A program made the position numbers and the translations under genes. A stretch of DNA of 64,000 bases from Tridacna crocea (lineage: Eukaryota > Mollusca > Bivalvia > Cardiida > Cardiidae), in the NCBI GenBank assembly GCA_943736015.1, contig OX031059.1, positions 43,101,159 to 43,165,158 on the forward strand, written 5' to 3'. Shown here one piece after another: positions 39,900 through 50,900 of this stretch. Position 1 is the first letter of the stretch. The number at the start of each line of letters is the position of its first letter. The notes beneath the pieces are model-generated. The model searched no databases and was not told the origin of the DNA. It saw only the letters and a program-made list of their open reading frames with translations.

Positions 39900-40640
39900 C
39901 ATCCGCAGAAAAAAAAAAATGACAGATTAGAAATTGTCGCCGTATCTGAAAATGTTTGATTAATACATGGTTAGAAATGAATTTTGAAATCATGCGTTTG
40001 TTTGATTTATTCTCATATGTCTTTTTCTTTAATTAAATTCGTTGGTTTAAATTTTTGAAACGCGTATGAATCAAATAACATGCGGGGAGCTAATGACGTC
40101 ATAACCCGCCTTGCAAGCGAGGAAAAAGGATCTCTACAACTTTCAGGCATCAGCTAGTCCATCCATCTTAAATACGTCGGTAAGTGAAAGTGGTTATTTT
40201 CTATTTGCCTGGTTCTACTTGATAGTACGTCTGATCTATGATTATTAAACTTTGTGGTAGGAAAAATAAATCTGTTGACCCAGTTTCTGTTCGCAGTGTT
40301 GTGGTGTCGCCATTTTTTATTTCTCACGTTTTGATACTGGTCCCATTTACCGCAATGCATAGATGCATGACAGCCATTCCATCGATTGAAGTTGAAATAA
40401 AAAATCAGGTGAAATTAATTACGACATTGACCTAATCCAAATTACTATACAAATCGATATCGCTAGAACTATAATCTGACTACCCGAATATATGTACACT
40501 TTCGATAACATCACGAATTGTCGGCTAGACAAAATTTGTCAAGTAACTTGGCAAAACTTTAGAAAAGCGAAATTACGGACGATCGTTGACCCCTATAAAT
40601 CGTGAATGTTCTAAATGCTCAATTGAACCATGAGCGCAGG
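39900..40640. promoter_or_regulatory. CpG-rich patch with CRE-type site and first-exon-like donor
   Basis: CpG dinucleotides are clearly denser than in the flanks. A perfect CRE (TGACGTCA) lies at 40094-40101. About 80 nt later is a perfect donor (ACGTCG|GTAAGTG). No repeat family covers the patch. This is consistent with a promoter and non-coding first exon of a + strand gene, perhaps the OB-fold remnant; inference only. Confidence 0.35.
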
Positions 40641-40683
40641 TAAAATCTACGAATTTAGTATAAATTCATCTCTTTTTCCAAAG

Positions 40684-40770
40684 GAAGGAGGTCAACTCGG
40701 CCTGCTACACGATCGGCCCATGAATCAACTCGGCCTGGTGTCATCTCGGTCCAATTAAATTGCATTTGGC
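40684..40770. repeat. CAACTCGGCC short minisatellite
   Basis: Four degenerate CAACTCGGCCTG / CGATCGGCCC / CATCTCGGTCC units. Confidence 0.6.
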
Positions 40771-41290
40771 AAAATGAGGTATCAGATATGAAATTAATTT
40801 AAATTTGTATACTTTAGGTATAATAAGTGATTCTGAGATGGTATTATGTTTGAGTATGTACTTGTCAGGATATGGCAGAAAGAGCATTCAGTTACAAATG
40901 GTTGAGGTGTTCAGCTAGTGCTCATAAACATGTCATCTCATTTTAAATTGGTACCAACTTGCTTTAATTATTTCAGTCTGGCAAGAACTTTTCTCATTTG
41001 GTGAAAGTGATGGTGCAAGGAAAAATAGCCACGGAATCCTGTGTGTACCTTTCAACCAATTACATGATCAGAAGTCTTGTACCCTCATATTAGATCAGAG
41101 GCTGAGCGTTTAGTCTTTGTTTGGGTATGTCTGCCGGAAGGAATTTAAAGGTGGCCCTTCAGATTTTTGGATCAAAATTTCACAAAAAAGTTATCATTAT
41201 ACTCCCAAAGCAATCTTTTCAGCCAACAACAAGAGAAATTAGAGATTTACTACGGCCCAGGTTGACACCATCAGGAAACACTGTCTATTT

Positions 41291-42510
41291 TTATGCTCCC
41301 TGAAGAGCAAGCATATAGTCGCCGCTTCATCTGTCCTTCCGTCTGTCCATCCGAAGTCATTTCTCCACAACCCCTGGACCAAATTGGATAAAACTTCATA
41401 TATGAACTCCTTAGGGTAAGGTGCCGATATAATTTTCCTGGTTTTTCCATTTGACCCCGTGTCATGAAAAAAGGGGCTTAATGCAAAATTGCAATTTTTA
41501 CTCCTATCTCATTCAGTTTTTGTCAAAATTTCATGAAACTTCATGGTTATATTGTTTATGGAAAGATTCAGCATAGGCTCTTGCTATTTTTAATCTAGGG
41601 TTTTTTTTAAGTTGACATCCCGTCATGGAAAAAGGGGTTTTCTTGCAAAATTCCAATTTTACTAATGTCTCATTCAGTTTTGGTCAAAATTTCATTAAAC
41701 TTCATGGTTATATTGCTTTTTCAAAGTTTCACCATGTGCTCTTGTTTCTTTATCTATGTGTTTTTCAATTTGACCCTCTGTCATGGAAAAAGGGGGTTTC
41801 TTGTAAAATGCCAAGGAAAAAGGGGCCTTAAAGCAAAATTGCAATTTTTACTAATACCTTGTTCAGTTTTTGTCAAAATTTCATGAAACTTCATGGTTAT
41901 ATCTTGTTTTACAAGTTTCATTATGTGCCCTTGTTATTTTCAACCTATAAGATATTAATGCGCAAATACCTCTTTCCTGGTTTCTCAATTTGAGGCTGCA
42001 TCACAGAAAAAGGGGACTTCATGGAAAAATTTGTTTTTCACTTGTATCTCCTACATCTGTGCTCAAAACTTTGTGAAATTTCAAATCTGAACTTGTTTGA
42101 ACGTTGCCCAGGTACCTCTCTTTCGGTTTCTCAATTTCAGGCTGCAACACGGAAAAAGGGGGCTTCATGTAAAAAAATCCTTTTATGTAATATTTACTAC
42201 ATGACTGCTCAAAATTTTATGAAATTTCGAAATTTGAATTATTATCAAAAAATGCCAAAAATCACACACCAGTTGTATTTATTTCAATGATGCAATATTG
42301 CCTTATGGGAAAAGGGGGCTTAGTGGGCTTATTGTCCTCTACAAGTTTGTCTTGGCTATCTCTAAGTTAGTAATTGCCTTTTCACTTGAATTTTTGGGGA
42401 GCACGAACAGGTCCTTTTAGGATAAAAGAAGTAAATTTATATCAATTTCATATATTTTATGACAAGCACTTGTTCGGGGAGCATAACCCGTCTCTGAAGG
42501 TTCTTGTTAC
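41291..42510. mobile_element. Element L, about 1.2 kb, with internal tandem repeats
   Basis: Ends ATGCTCCCTGAAGAGCAAGC and CTTGTTCGGGGAGCAT give a short inverted repeat (GCTCCC/GGGAGC). Inside are about five units of 150-190 bp with AAAAAGGGG, AAATTGCAATTTTTACT and TTCATGAAACTTCATGG. No coding capacity. Confidence 0.65.
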
Positions 42511-42688
42511 ATGAGCAACTCGCTCATTTACATACTGGAAATACGCAAAGGAAGCTTTGAAATAAACATAAGACATTATGATTATGGAAAATAATTACAT
42601 GCTTGTTATGTTATTGAATTTAAGCGTCACCAGTCACATGCTAGTCTTTTGACATTCCCACAATGCTTTCTTGAAATCTAAAAATACT

Positions 42689-42911
42689 TTAACTCATTAC
42701 CAAACGACAATATTTTAGGCTTGTCCAAATTGAAAGCATTTGCAGACGACAAAATAAAAGTGACTGAAATTTGTTTTGTGAAGAGTAGAAAACATTGTGT
42801 GAAAAGGAGAAAATACTGGTTACCAACATTTTCTCCTTTTCTCACAATGTTTTCTGTATAGGCTTCTTTCTCAGGGTTGTCAAAAGAAGGGATTGTGTGG
42901 TAATGGGTTAA
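42689..42911 (-). mobile_element. TPC element set A, reverse, in element K with TTAA duplication
   Basis: AAATACTTTAACTCATTACC at the left and GGTAATGGGTTAAGAGGC at the right. The empty site in copy 1 reads AAATATCTTAAGAGGCC, so one TTAA became two. Confidence 0.92.
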
Positions 42912-43318
42912 GAGGCTACATAGCCTTTTAAGGGAACGCCATTAAAAAAATTTTTTCTTTGTCATTTTGTGATTCTTAATTATTGATGATTTGTATTATT
43001 TTTTCATATCAATCTCAATACCAGTTAAGTTTTAAGTCGTATAAATACCCACCTTGGACATGGATTTTAATTTTTTAAGAGTTGGTTTATGGGCTTTGAA
43101 ATTGCATACTTGTGTTATTTGTGGTATGGCTTGATTGTTGGGTGCAATAACAGGTTAACTTAAGTCATGTAGAGGCCATTTTCAAATTATAAATTTATGA
43201 TCATTAAAAAAAAAATGAATAAGTATAGTTCATATGTCACATATTAATCTACTTTTATTAAATAGTTTTGCACTATGTATCCAAAGCTATGAAATTATTT
43301 TTTCTTTTATTTCTGTAG

Positions 43319-43548
43319 GACAGCCTTGCCGCCAAAGTAAGGGTTAACTCGAAAGAAGTAGATGTGAGAACAATAACACTGGATGATGGGACCAGTAACA
43401 TGAAGGTGGGCCTGTGGCAAAATCTGTCAAGCCATGCAGTAACCCTCGGAGATGTGGTAGAAATTATTAAATAACAAACGTTATTTGCAACGAAAAACAC
43501 TATGATAATGAAGACTCTGTGTCATCAACTCAATACACAGAAATTGAG
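43319..43548 (+). pseudogene. OB-fold (RPA-like) protein exon with frameshift
   Basis: After a good acceptor (tttctgtag), 51 codons read DSLAAKVRVNSKEVDVRTIT, LDDGTSNMKVGLWQNL and TLGDVVEIIK, then TAA at 43472-43474. The RxITLDDGT...MKVxLW...GDVVEI pattern is typical of single-strand nucleic-acid-binding OB folds. From 43474, in another frame, a coherent peptide resumes (TNVICNEKHYDNEDS, SSTQYTEIE) and ends at a perfect donor (GAG|GTAAGA). The best reading is a 1-nt deletion in a once longer exon, so a decayed gene copy. A real C terminus at the TAA is the alternative. No partner gene recognised. Confidence 0.55.
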
Positions 43549-44122
43549 GTAAGATATGTTTCTTATACTTACTGGTTGGAAAAAAAAAAAATTAAGCATG
43601 CATTCCATTTATTTTGCTAATACTGATTTCAATAAAAACCTAAGATATCACTTGATATCTGTTTAAGAATTCTAAAGTAAGGGCAAGAATAGATGATATT
43701 CGCAAATTACTCTTTTTTTATACTCTTTGAAAAAATTCCCCTTCATACTGAAAAAAATTTTGAATTAAGTGGAATGGTTAGTGGGGAAAAATGTGCACAT
43801 AATCCCCACATCCTAGAATTGACACGTATTGCTGTAGCTTTAGAATCATTACAAAATTTACAAAATATTAATTTTAAAAACATAGATTCGAAGGGAGAAA
43901 AGCTAAAAGCTGGTAACTGATTTTTCAAAATTCAAATTCATGATAAATGACTTGACTGTTTTTAGAGATAACCTGAGGTATTACTATATAGCTTCGGTGT
44001 TGTTAGCAATTTGCAAAACTTTAACATTTTGTAATATCTGTAATTATCAAAGATAATTATATGTTCACTAATCTCATTAAAATCAAATCTCAAAACCATG
44101 GCTTTCTTTTCATCTTTCACAT

Positions 44123-44337
44123 GCTATAACAAAAAAATTTTAGACTGGGTCCAAATCAAAAGTATTTGCAGACAACAAAAAAAATATGAGTGGAAAATGA
44201 AAATTTGGGTTTGGAAGGGTAGAAAACATTTTGTGAAATGGAGAAAATGCTGCATACCAGCATTTTCTTATTTTCCCACAACGTTTTCAGAAGACTTCTC
44301 TCTTGGGGTCATTAAAAGTCCAGACCTTGAATTAGAT
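44123..44337 (-). mobile_element. TPC element set A, reverse, eroded ends
   Basis: AAAAAAATTTTAGACTGGG arm; core GCTGCATACCAGC; termini not conserved. Confidence 0.65.
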
Positions 44338-44361
44338 TTGTCCCATAAGAGCATTTGAGAT

Positions 44362-44538
44362 CTAACTCTTTCCCAAATAATCACATGTTTTAACAATCCA
44401 GAGTTATAATCTAGGGGAAAAGGAGAAATTGATTCTTACAGGCAATTTTGGCTTTTCTCACTTTTTTCTTTGAAATTGTTGTCTGCAACTTCGATGCACA
44501 TTGACAAGTGTAAAACTTTGTCATCTGATAATGGGTTA
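44362..44538 (+). mobile_element. TPC element, forward, decayed
   Basis: CTAACTCTTTCCCAAATAAT start and CATCTGATAATGGGTTAG end; core eroded. Confidence 0.55.
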
Positions 44539-44603
44539 GAATTGGACCTAAAGAGGAATATAGATAAAGATATTCACCATTATTCTCTTTTTGTTTCTGA
44601 CAG

Positions 44604-44817
44604 GTAACGAAATTGCCGAATAAGGAACTGACAACAACAAATTTTTGAGGTAACATGGAATCTTCCGTGGTTACAGAAAATGATGGAATCTGCATCATTG
44701 ATGTTGATTTGCTTGTTGCAGGATTTTCATGTCCCATGGAAGATTTTTATTTGCTTCTTCCAAAAGATGTGAAATTCTCAGCTAGCAGCAATTCCATTGA
44801 GTCTTTTGTTGCTTAAA
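44604..44817 (+). pseudogene. Possible 3' exon of the OB-fold gene remnant
   Basis: An acceptor (tttctgacag) opens VTKLPNKELTTTNF followed by TGA. A separate frame from ATG 44656 gives 53 codons starting MESSVVTENDGICIIDVDLL and ending TAA at 44817. Two overlapping coherent frames fit either a decayed exon or chance. AATAAA at 46409-46414 could serve it. Confidence 0.3.
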
Positions 44818-44873
44818 AGAAAAAGAGTTTGTAAAATGTGTTAAATTAATTTGTTTGGATCTGTAATTGCCAT

Positions 44874-45099
44874 TTAAGTCTTTACCAAACGACAAAATGT
44901 TAAACTGGTTCAAATTGAAAGCATGTGCAGACAACAAAATGAATGTAAATGAAAAATTGAAATTTGTTTGGAAAGGGTGAAAAACATTGGGAAAAAGGAG
45001 AAAATGCTAGTCACTGGCATTTTCTCCTTTCCCCAGAATGTTTTCAAAATGCCATTTTTTCAGGATCTTTGATTGTCAGGATTGTGTAGTAAAGATTAA
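44874..45099 (-). mobile_element. TPC element set A, reverse, complete
   Basis: TTAAGTCTTTACCAAACGAC start; core GCTAGTCACTGGC; GTGTAGTAAAGATTAA end. Confidence 0.82.
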
Positions 45100-45750
45100 A
45101 AAAAAAAACATGAAATACATTAAGTTATTTGTTACCCTCTGCATGCGGTGCCATCATTTCAAATGAAACTGTAATTTGCTTTATCAATATTTTTACATCA
45201 AAAAGGACTTCACAGATATGCTTAAATGAGCCTGTGTTCGATGTACTCTTATATAGAGGATGCAAATTGCAAATGTTTGCTTGCTCTATTCAGTAAAATT
45301 TCCTTTAGTGTCAGAACCAAAGATCAGTTATAAACCCTCTCCCTCAAAGGAAGAGATAAGCCAAACTTATAGGGTGAAGGTTTATCCCTTTTCTTTGATT
45401 CAACTGTGTTGGAAAGTAGGTTAATTTTTTCAACAACAACAAAAAAGAAATGCACACACTGGAAAAGGGGCTTATAGAAATTTACCAAATTCTTAAATAC
45501 GTTCTAGTACAATTTTCATCAAGTTCTCTTTAATTTTCATAGAATGATAAGTGTTCCATCATAAAGGAAGGTTACTTTTGACATTGAGTTTATGACATTG
45601 GAAAACACAGGAAAGGAGATGTTAAAGAGGTTTGACAGCCAGTAAAGTGTGTGGGACCCTATGCCTCTTGTTATCTCTGTTAATTTTTTTCATTCAAGGG
45701 TATTTTTTTTTAATGATGTATATAGTGTTTTCACTGAATGTTTATTTCAT
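45100..45750. other. Intergenic, nothing recognised
   Basis: AT-rich; no repeat family or exon identified. Confidence 0.3.
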
Positions 45751-46125
45751 GCACCTTGACTGCAATTATATAACTATTTTTGTACTTTACATGTAACAAA
45801 CAATCTCTTGTTTTCAAATTCTTGGGAAAGAGTAAAGGAAAACAACCTGTAGCAAGCATTTTCACATACAGTGTCTCTGATAGATGAGGCTAAACTTACT
45901 ACATGCTGATTCAGTTTTGAAACTTCCAGTTTGAAAATGCACCTTGACTGCAATTATATAACTATTTTGGTACTTTACATGAAACAAACAATCTCTTGTT
46001 TTCAAAGTCTTGGGAAAGAGTAAAGGAAAACAACCTGTAGCAAGCATGTTCACATACAGTGTCTTCGATAGATGAGGCTAAACTTACTACATGGTGATTC
46101 AGTTCTGAAACTTCCAGTTTGAAAA
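45751..46125. repeat. Direct tandem duplication, 188-bp period, two units
   Basis: GCACCTTGACTGCAATTATA starts both units (45751 and 45939); the two copies differ at only a few positions. Confidence 0.85.
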
Positions 46126-47540
46126 CAAAACAAAAAAAAAGAAAAATGGGAAGTTGTGAGATATGCAATGCATGATGAGTGAATTTTAGTAATTTTTTTT
46201 TTATAACAGATTTGGTTATACCCAGTATGATTTACAAGATCTGTCTAGAAATAGCAAATTAATTTTACTTAAAGCTCTGTCTTCAAGTAAAAGCTCAGGT
46301 TATTTTATGGTATGGTCAAATTTTCATCATTATTTTGTAATGTTTTCTTAAAGCTGCTTTAATTTTGTACCAAGCATAATCGATATTGTGCTAATAGTTT
46401 ACTTTTTAAATAAACAGTTTATATTTTTTCAATTTAATTTGTTATTGTTCATTTAGTCCACCAGAATGAGGTGTTTTTGTCCTGGACAAAAAAGCTGTTT
46501 TAGTTAGCTACTGGAGAAGTGTTCTAAATAAAAAAGCTTTTGACAATACAAATGAAATTCTGTTCCCTTCATGCAGTTAAACAATGTATTAGATCACAAT
46601 TACATAAAAAATGTATAACCTAATAGCAGAGATTCGCCTTAAAGGGTTTCCATATTAGCTGGACTACTCTGGAACATAAAGTTGAGGTATTGTCATCACC
46701 TTGGTGTCCACTAAGTAAAAGTTAGCTGTTTGAATGCTGAACAAAATTAGAACTTTATTTTATGAGGAAACATTTTGTTGTTGAGCTTGTAGCTTTAATT
46801 GTATAGCCATCCGTCTGTATGTATTGTCTGTATTAATCCTGAGCATAAATCCAACCTTTGTTGGTGGATTTCAGAATTATTTGGTCATTTTATATTCCAT
46901 TATGAAGTGATCTCTTCAGTCAGTCCATTGTCAAGGTCATACGTTTTAATAAGCCAAAATCAGCTTGTGCAGAGCGTCACTCTTATATTTATACTTGGAT
47001 TGGGGGAAAAAAAAGGGTGCACTTGTTCTCCTTGATGATTAGATGTGCCACTTGAATTATTGTTTGAGGTCAAAAATCTTCTAAATCTTCAAGCCCTTCA
47101 ACAAATGGCGATTTTCAGGACCTTCAGTCCTTTGATGTTCTAGTAAAGGACAGGTGTTCCATGCAAGAAATTTATTAGAGAGAAATGGAAAGCAATATGA
47201 AATAGGAAGGAACCCCTTATTACACGGACTTGAAAAATATAAATAAACAAAGAATTTTAAGACATTTTAATTCTAAAATTGCCTTTATAAGACACTTTTA
47301 GACATTATATCCTTTTATCATTGGCATTCCACAGTGCTGAAATACAAAACCAAATGCTTGTTTAACTATAGCCATGTAACCATATTCACTTTTTTGTGCC
47401 ATATTCACCAAATAGTCCAAACACTGTTTTCACTTACCAATACAAGCCATGTGATAGCTAAGGCAGAATAACCCCACCAATTAGACAACTGGTTATTGAA
47501 CTAAAGAAATAAATTTGAAATTGTTGGTGACTATAATCTT
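46126..47540. other. Intergenic, no gene recognised
   Basis: Contains AATAAA (+) at 46409-46414 and the THOC1 poly(A) candidate at 47171. No coding exon seen. Confidence 0.3.
47171..47176 (-). terminator. THOC1: Candidate THOC1 poly(A) signal
   Basis: Minus-strand AATAAA about 730 nt past the THOC1 stop, the first canonical hexamer I find on that strand. The 3' UTR would contain a TPC copy (47541-47680). Confidence 0.4.
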
Positions 47541-47680
47541 TTAACCCTTTACCAAACAATTCCAAGTTTTAATGACCCTGAGAAAGGAGCCTTTTAGAGA
47601 CCCTGTGAAAAATGGAGAAAATGTTGGTAACCAGTATTTTCTCTTGTTCACACAACATTTTCTGCTTTTTCATAGACAAT
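47541..47680 (+). mobile_element. TPC element set A, forward, right arm lost
   Basis: TTAACCCTTTACCAAACAAT start; core GTTGGTAACCAGTATTTTC. Confidence 0.62.
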
Positions 47681-47903
47681 ACTGGTACTATGGTGTTTGT
47701 AAATAGGAAAAATTCTAGCAATGTCCTTTTTGCCACTAGACCATAAAACTTCACAAGAAATTCTTACTCTTAACAATTGAACAGGTAATTGTTTATCAAT
47801 CCATAAAAATGATTAGACTACAAAGTCTTCTGCAAAGTCTAAACGACTCGGGCACTTCTTCATGTCCACATACAATCTGTACTACAGGAGTAAAGTCTGA
47901 TCC

Positions 47904-47999
47904 CTAGCTTGTAGATATATTCTGTGCCACGTCATTCAACCCCACTTCTTTCAAGGCCACTTGTAAAGCTGCCAAACAAGCCTTGTCTGTCTCGTTCTC
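47904..47999 (-). CDS. THOC1: THOC1 terminal exon with stop
   Basis: [20 protein letters not shown] and [11 protein letters not shown], then TAG (47904-47906). It completes the death domain. Acceptor attctgtag. Confidence 0.9.
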   Translation of the reverse strand, partial: ENETDKACLAALQVALKEVGLNDVAQNISTS

Positions 48000-50900
48000 C
48001 TACAGAATATAAAACATTCATTTTCATAAAATATATATACACCCTATAATTATTCATGAATTTAACCCTTTACCACACAATAACGACTTTTGACACCCCT
48101 GAGGAAGAAGGCTTTTGAAAACATTGTGGGAAAAGGAGAAAATGCTGGTAACCAGCATTTTCTCCTTTTCAAACAAAGTTTTCTACCCTATCAAAGCCAG
48201 TTGCACCATTTGAGCCAATTTGAAATTGTCCTCTGCAAATGCTTTCAATTTGGATAGACCTAAAATTTTGCTGTGTGGTAAACTGGTAAACCAGATAAAC
48301 TGAAATCTACCCTGATCTGGTTTCAATTTTACAAGGTCTGTCAAATGACCTTTTCTGCCAATTTTGATTGACAGGTTTTATCATCCAATGAAATCACAGC
48401 ATTTAGCATCATGTAAACAAAAAAATCCGGCACAATTTCTAGTTAGCTTTTCAGGCTTGACTACCGAAATACTGCATTACTAAGGGGGGCATGCCAAACT
48501 CGCGTTAACAGAAAGGTCAATAACTGGCACTTTCATTCAAGGTTAGTATACACTCGACTTTTGCCACCCATTCTTTACAACTCTAATCTTAAAACTTGTT
48601 GAAACTACTTTTTTGCAGATTATCTTTCTTAATGAGAGAAAGTGCTATTTACCATAATTTTCTCCCTTTCTTGTGATGTTTTCAAAACCTTTTTTATTTG
48701 GGACCTAAAAGCACAAGATTGTTTTCTGAGGCTTTAACCCTTTCCCAGAAAAAATTTTAGCCTTGTCCAAAATTGAAAGAATTGGCAGACAACAAATCAA
48801 ATGTTCCTCAAAACACGGAATTTTTTCAAAGAGAACATAATGTAGGAAAAGGAGAAAATACTGGTATTTTGTCCATTTCCCACAATGCTTTAACCCTTTC
48901 CCAAACAATCCCTGTTTTTTACGGGTCTGGAATAGTAGCCTTTTGAAAACATTGTGGAAAAAGGAGAAAATGCTGGTAATCAGCATTTTCTCCTTTTTCC
49001 ACAATGTTTTCTACCCTATCATAGACAGAAAACATATTTTCAGCAAGAGTTGAATTGTCATCTACAAATGCTGTCAATTTGGTCTGGTCCAAGAGTTTGT
49101 CGTTTGGGAAAGGGTTAAAGAAAATACTGGTAACCAGCATTTTCTCCTTTTCCCACAATGTTTTCTACCATTCACAAAACAAATTTCAAATTTTCAGTCA
49201 CTTTTATTTTGTTGTCTGAAAATGCTTTCAATTTGGACCAGTCTAAAATATTGTCATTTGGTAATGGCAGGCCTCCTAGCAGGCCAAAACAAAAATAAAG
49301 GTTTTTATAAAGGCTCCAATGTATGAAAATAAAGGCCTTTTAGTGTAAAATATGAAAAAATAAAGAGTAAATAAAGGCTCTTTTCGTCGAAGTTCTCATT
49401 TCTTTATTAAACCCACAGTCATACCAAACAGCTACTGCATGGTAGTCTGATGAACACAACAGCATTCTGAAAAACTCAAGATGAAAGAAACAAAAGCAGC
49501 ATTGTTTAACTACACATAAAAGAAGGGAAAATGCAGAACAAAATCCATTACTTGCTTTAAGCTAGCACGGCAACCAGTCAGAGCAAATATAAAGGTTTTG
49601 AGTGAGAATTACAGGCTATTTTGGCGTTTTAAAGGTTTTCTGGGGAAATGTAAAGGTTTTAAAGGTTTGATCTGAAATTAAAGGTTTTTAAAGGTTTTAA
49701 AGGTTTCACTAGGAGGCCTGTAATGGGTTAAAAAGATTTCTTTCTTAGGATCAGTAAAATTCGGGGTTTTGTGGTAAAGATTTAACCACATACCTGCCAC
49801 AGTGTTATAACTTTGATAGCTTTCTCTGCTGTACTATTACTCTCACTCTCAAAGTAGGCAATATCATCCTCTGGGAATCCCAACTCAACTGCCAGCTTTT
49901 TCCAATCTGAGCCTACTTTTTCTCCAACCTGCTTTATCACAGTTTTGTTCAAGGCTATCTCTACAGGCCCTTCTGTGTCTTTCTCTGTAACATAGGTAAC
50001 CTTTAAAGTAGTAAAATACTAACAACCCTATCTCATAATATGATATACAGTAACTTGCTACCTCGTGGACACAAGATTGTCGAGGATCTAACTTACAACT
50101 TTTGATTTAAAAAAAAACAAAAATTGTTTTCATATTTACTCATGCACAGAGCCTACCAACCCTTTAATAAACGACAAAATTTTAGACTTGTCCAAATTGA
50201 AAAAAATTGCAGACGACAAAATAAATGTGAATCAAAAATTGAAATTTGTGTCCACCAAGGTAGAAAACATTGTGACAATTCCACGTCAAAAAATAACTCT
50301 GTCACAGAAATGCAAAATGCCAAAGTCCCATGTGGCCTCTGTGTTCTTGGTCCATAATGAAAACTGCTACAAAATCAAGAAAACTGCACTTGCACACCCT
50401 AATATATACATAAAATTATAAAAACACTGTGTGTAAATTTGAGTTCACTAACTGAAGAACTGTCCGATTATATTGCCGGACAAATTTGTGTCTATAGACA
50501 GACATACAGCCATAGCAATTCCATTATACCCTCCTTCATTTCCTTGTTGGAGATATAAAAAATGCTGGTAACAAAGATTTTCTCTTTTATCCATGATGTT
50601 TTCTTTCCTTTCAAGGACAAACCCCATTTTTTTGATAATCATCATCATTCTTAACTTCAAATGTGTTTGATTTTTTTCACAAGTCCATATTTTAGCTGTA
50701 TGGTAAAGACAGCAGGGTAAAAATCTCATGCACAGTTTCGTCTGCAACTGAGACCAGACTGGCTAGAATGGATTAAGTCTTGCAGCACTTAAATATAAAA
50801 CCAACCTCCTTCACGGGCTGAAAATACAATCAGTGACACTCTGAACAAGTTTTCATTTAATGGGCTTGACTGAACAGTTGGAATGTATGGATCCAAGATC

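Larger units (their letters stand above)
41145..43055. mobile_element. TIR element K, copy 3, carrying two nested insertions
   Basis: TTAAAGGTGGCCCTTCAG start, ACCCACCTTGG end. Homology to copies 1 and 2 is broken at 41291-42510 (element L) and 42689-42911 (TPC). Confidence 0.72.

Noticed and set aside
40238-40435. 65-aa ORF in the CpG-rich patch as first coding exon
   Set aside because: A donor-like CAG|GTGAAA follows 40407, but no conserved peptide or matching downstream phase was found; left unassigned.
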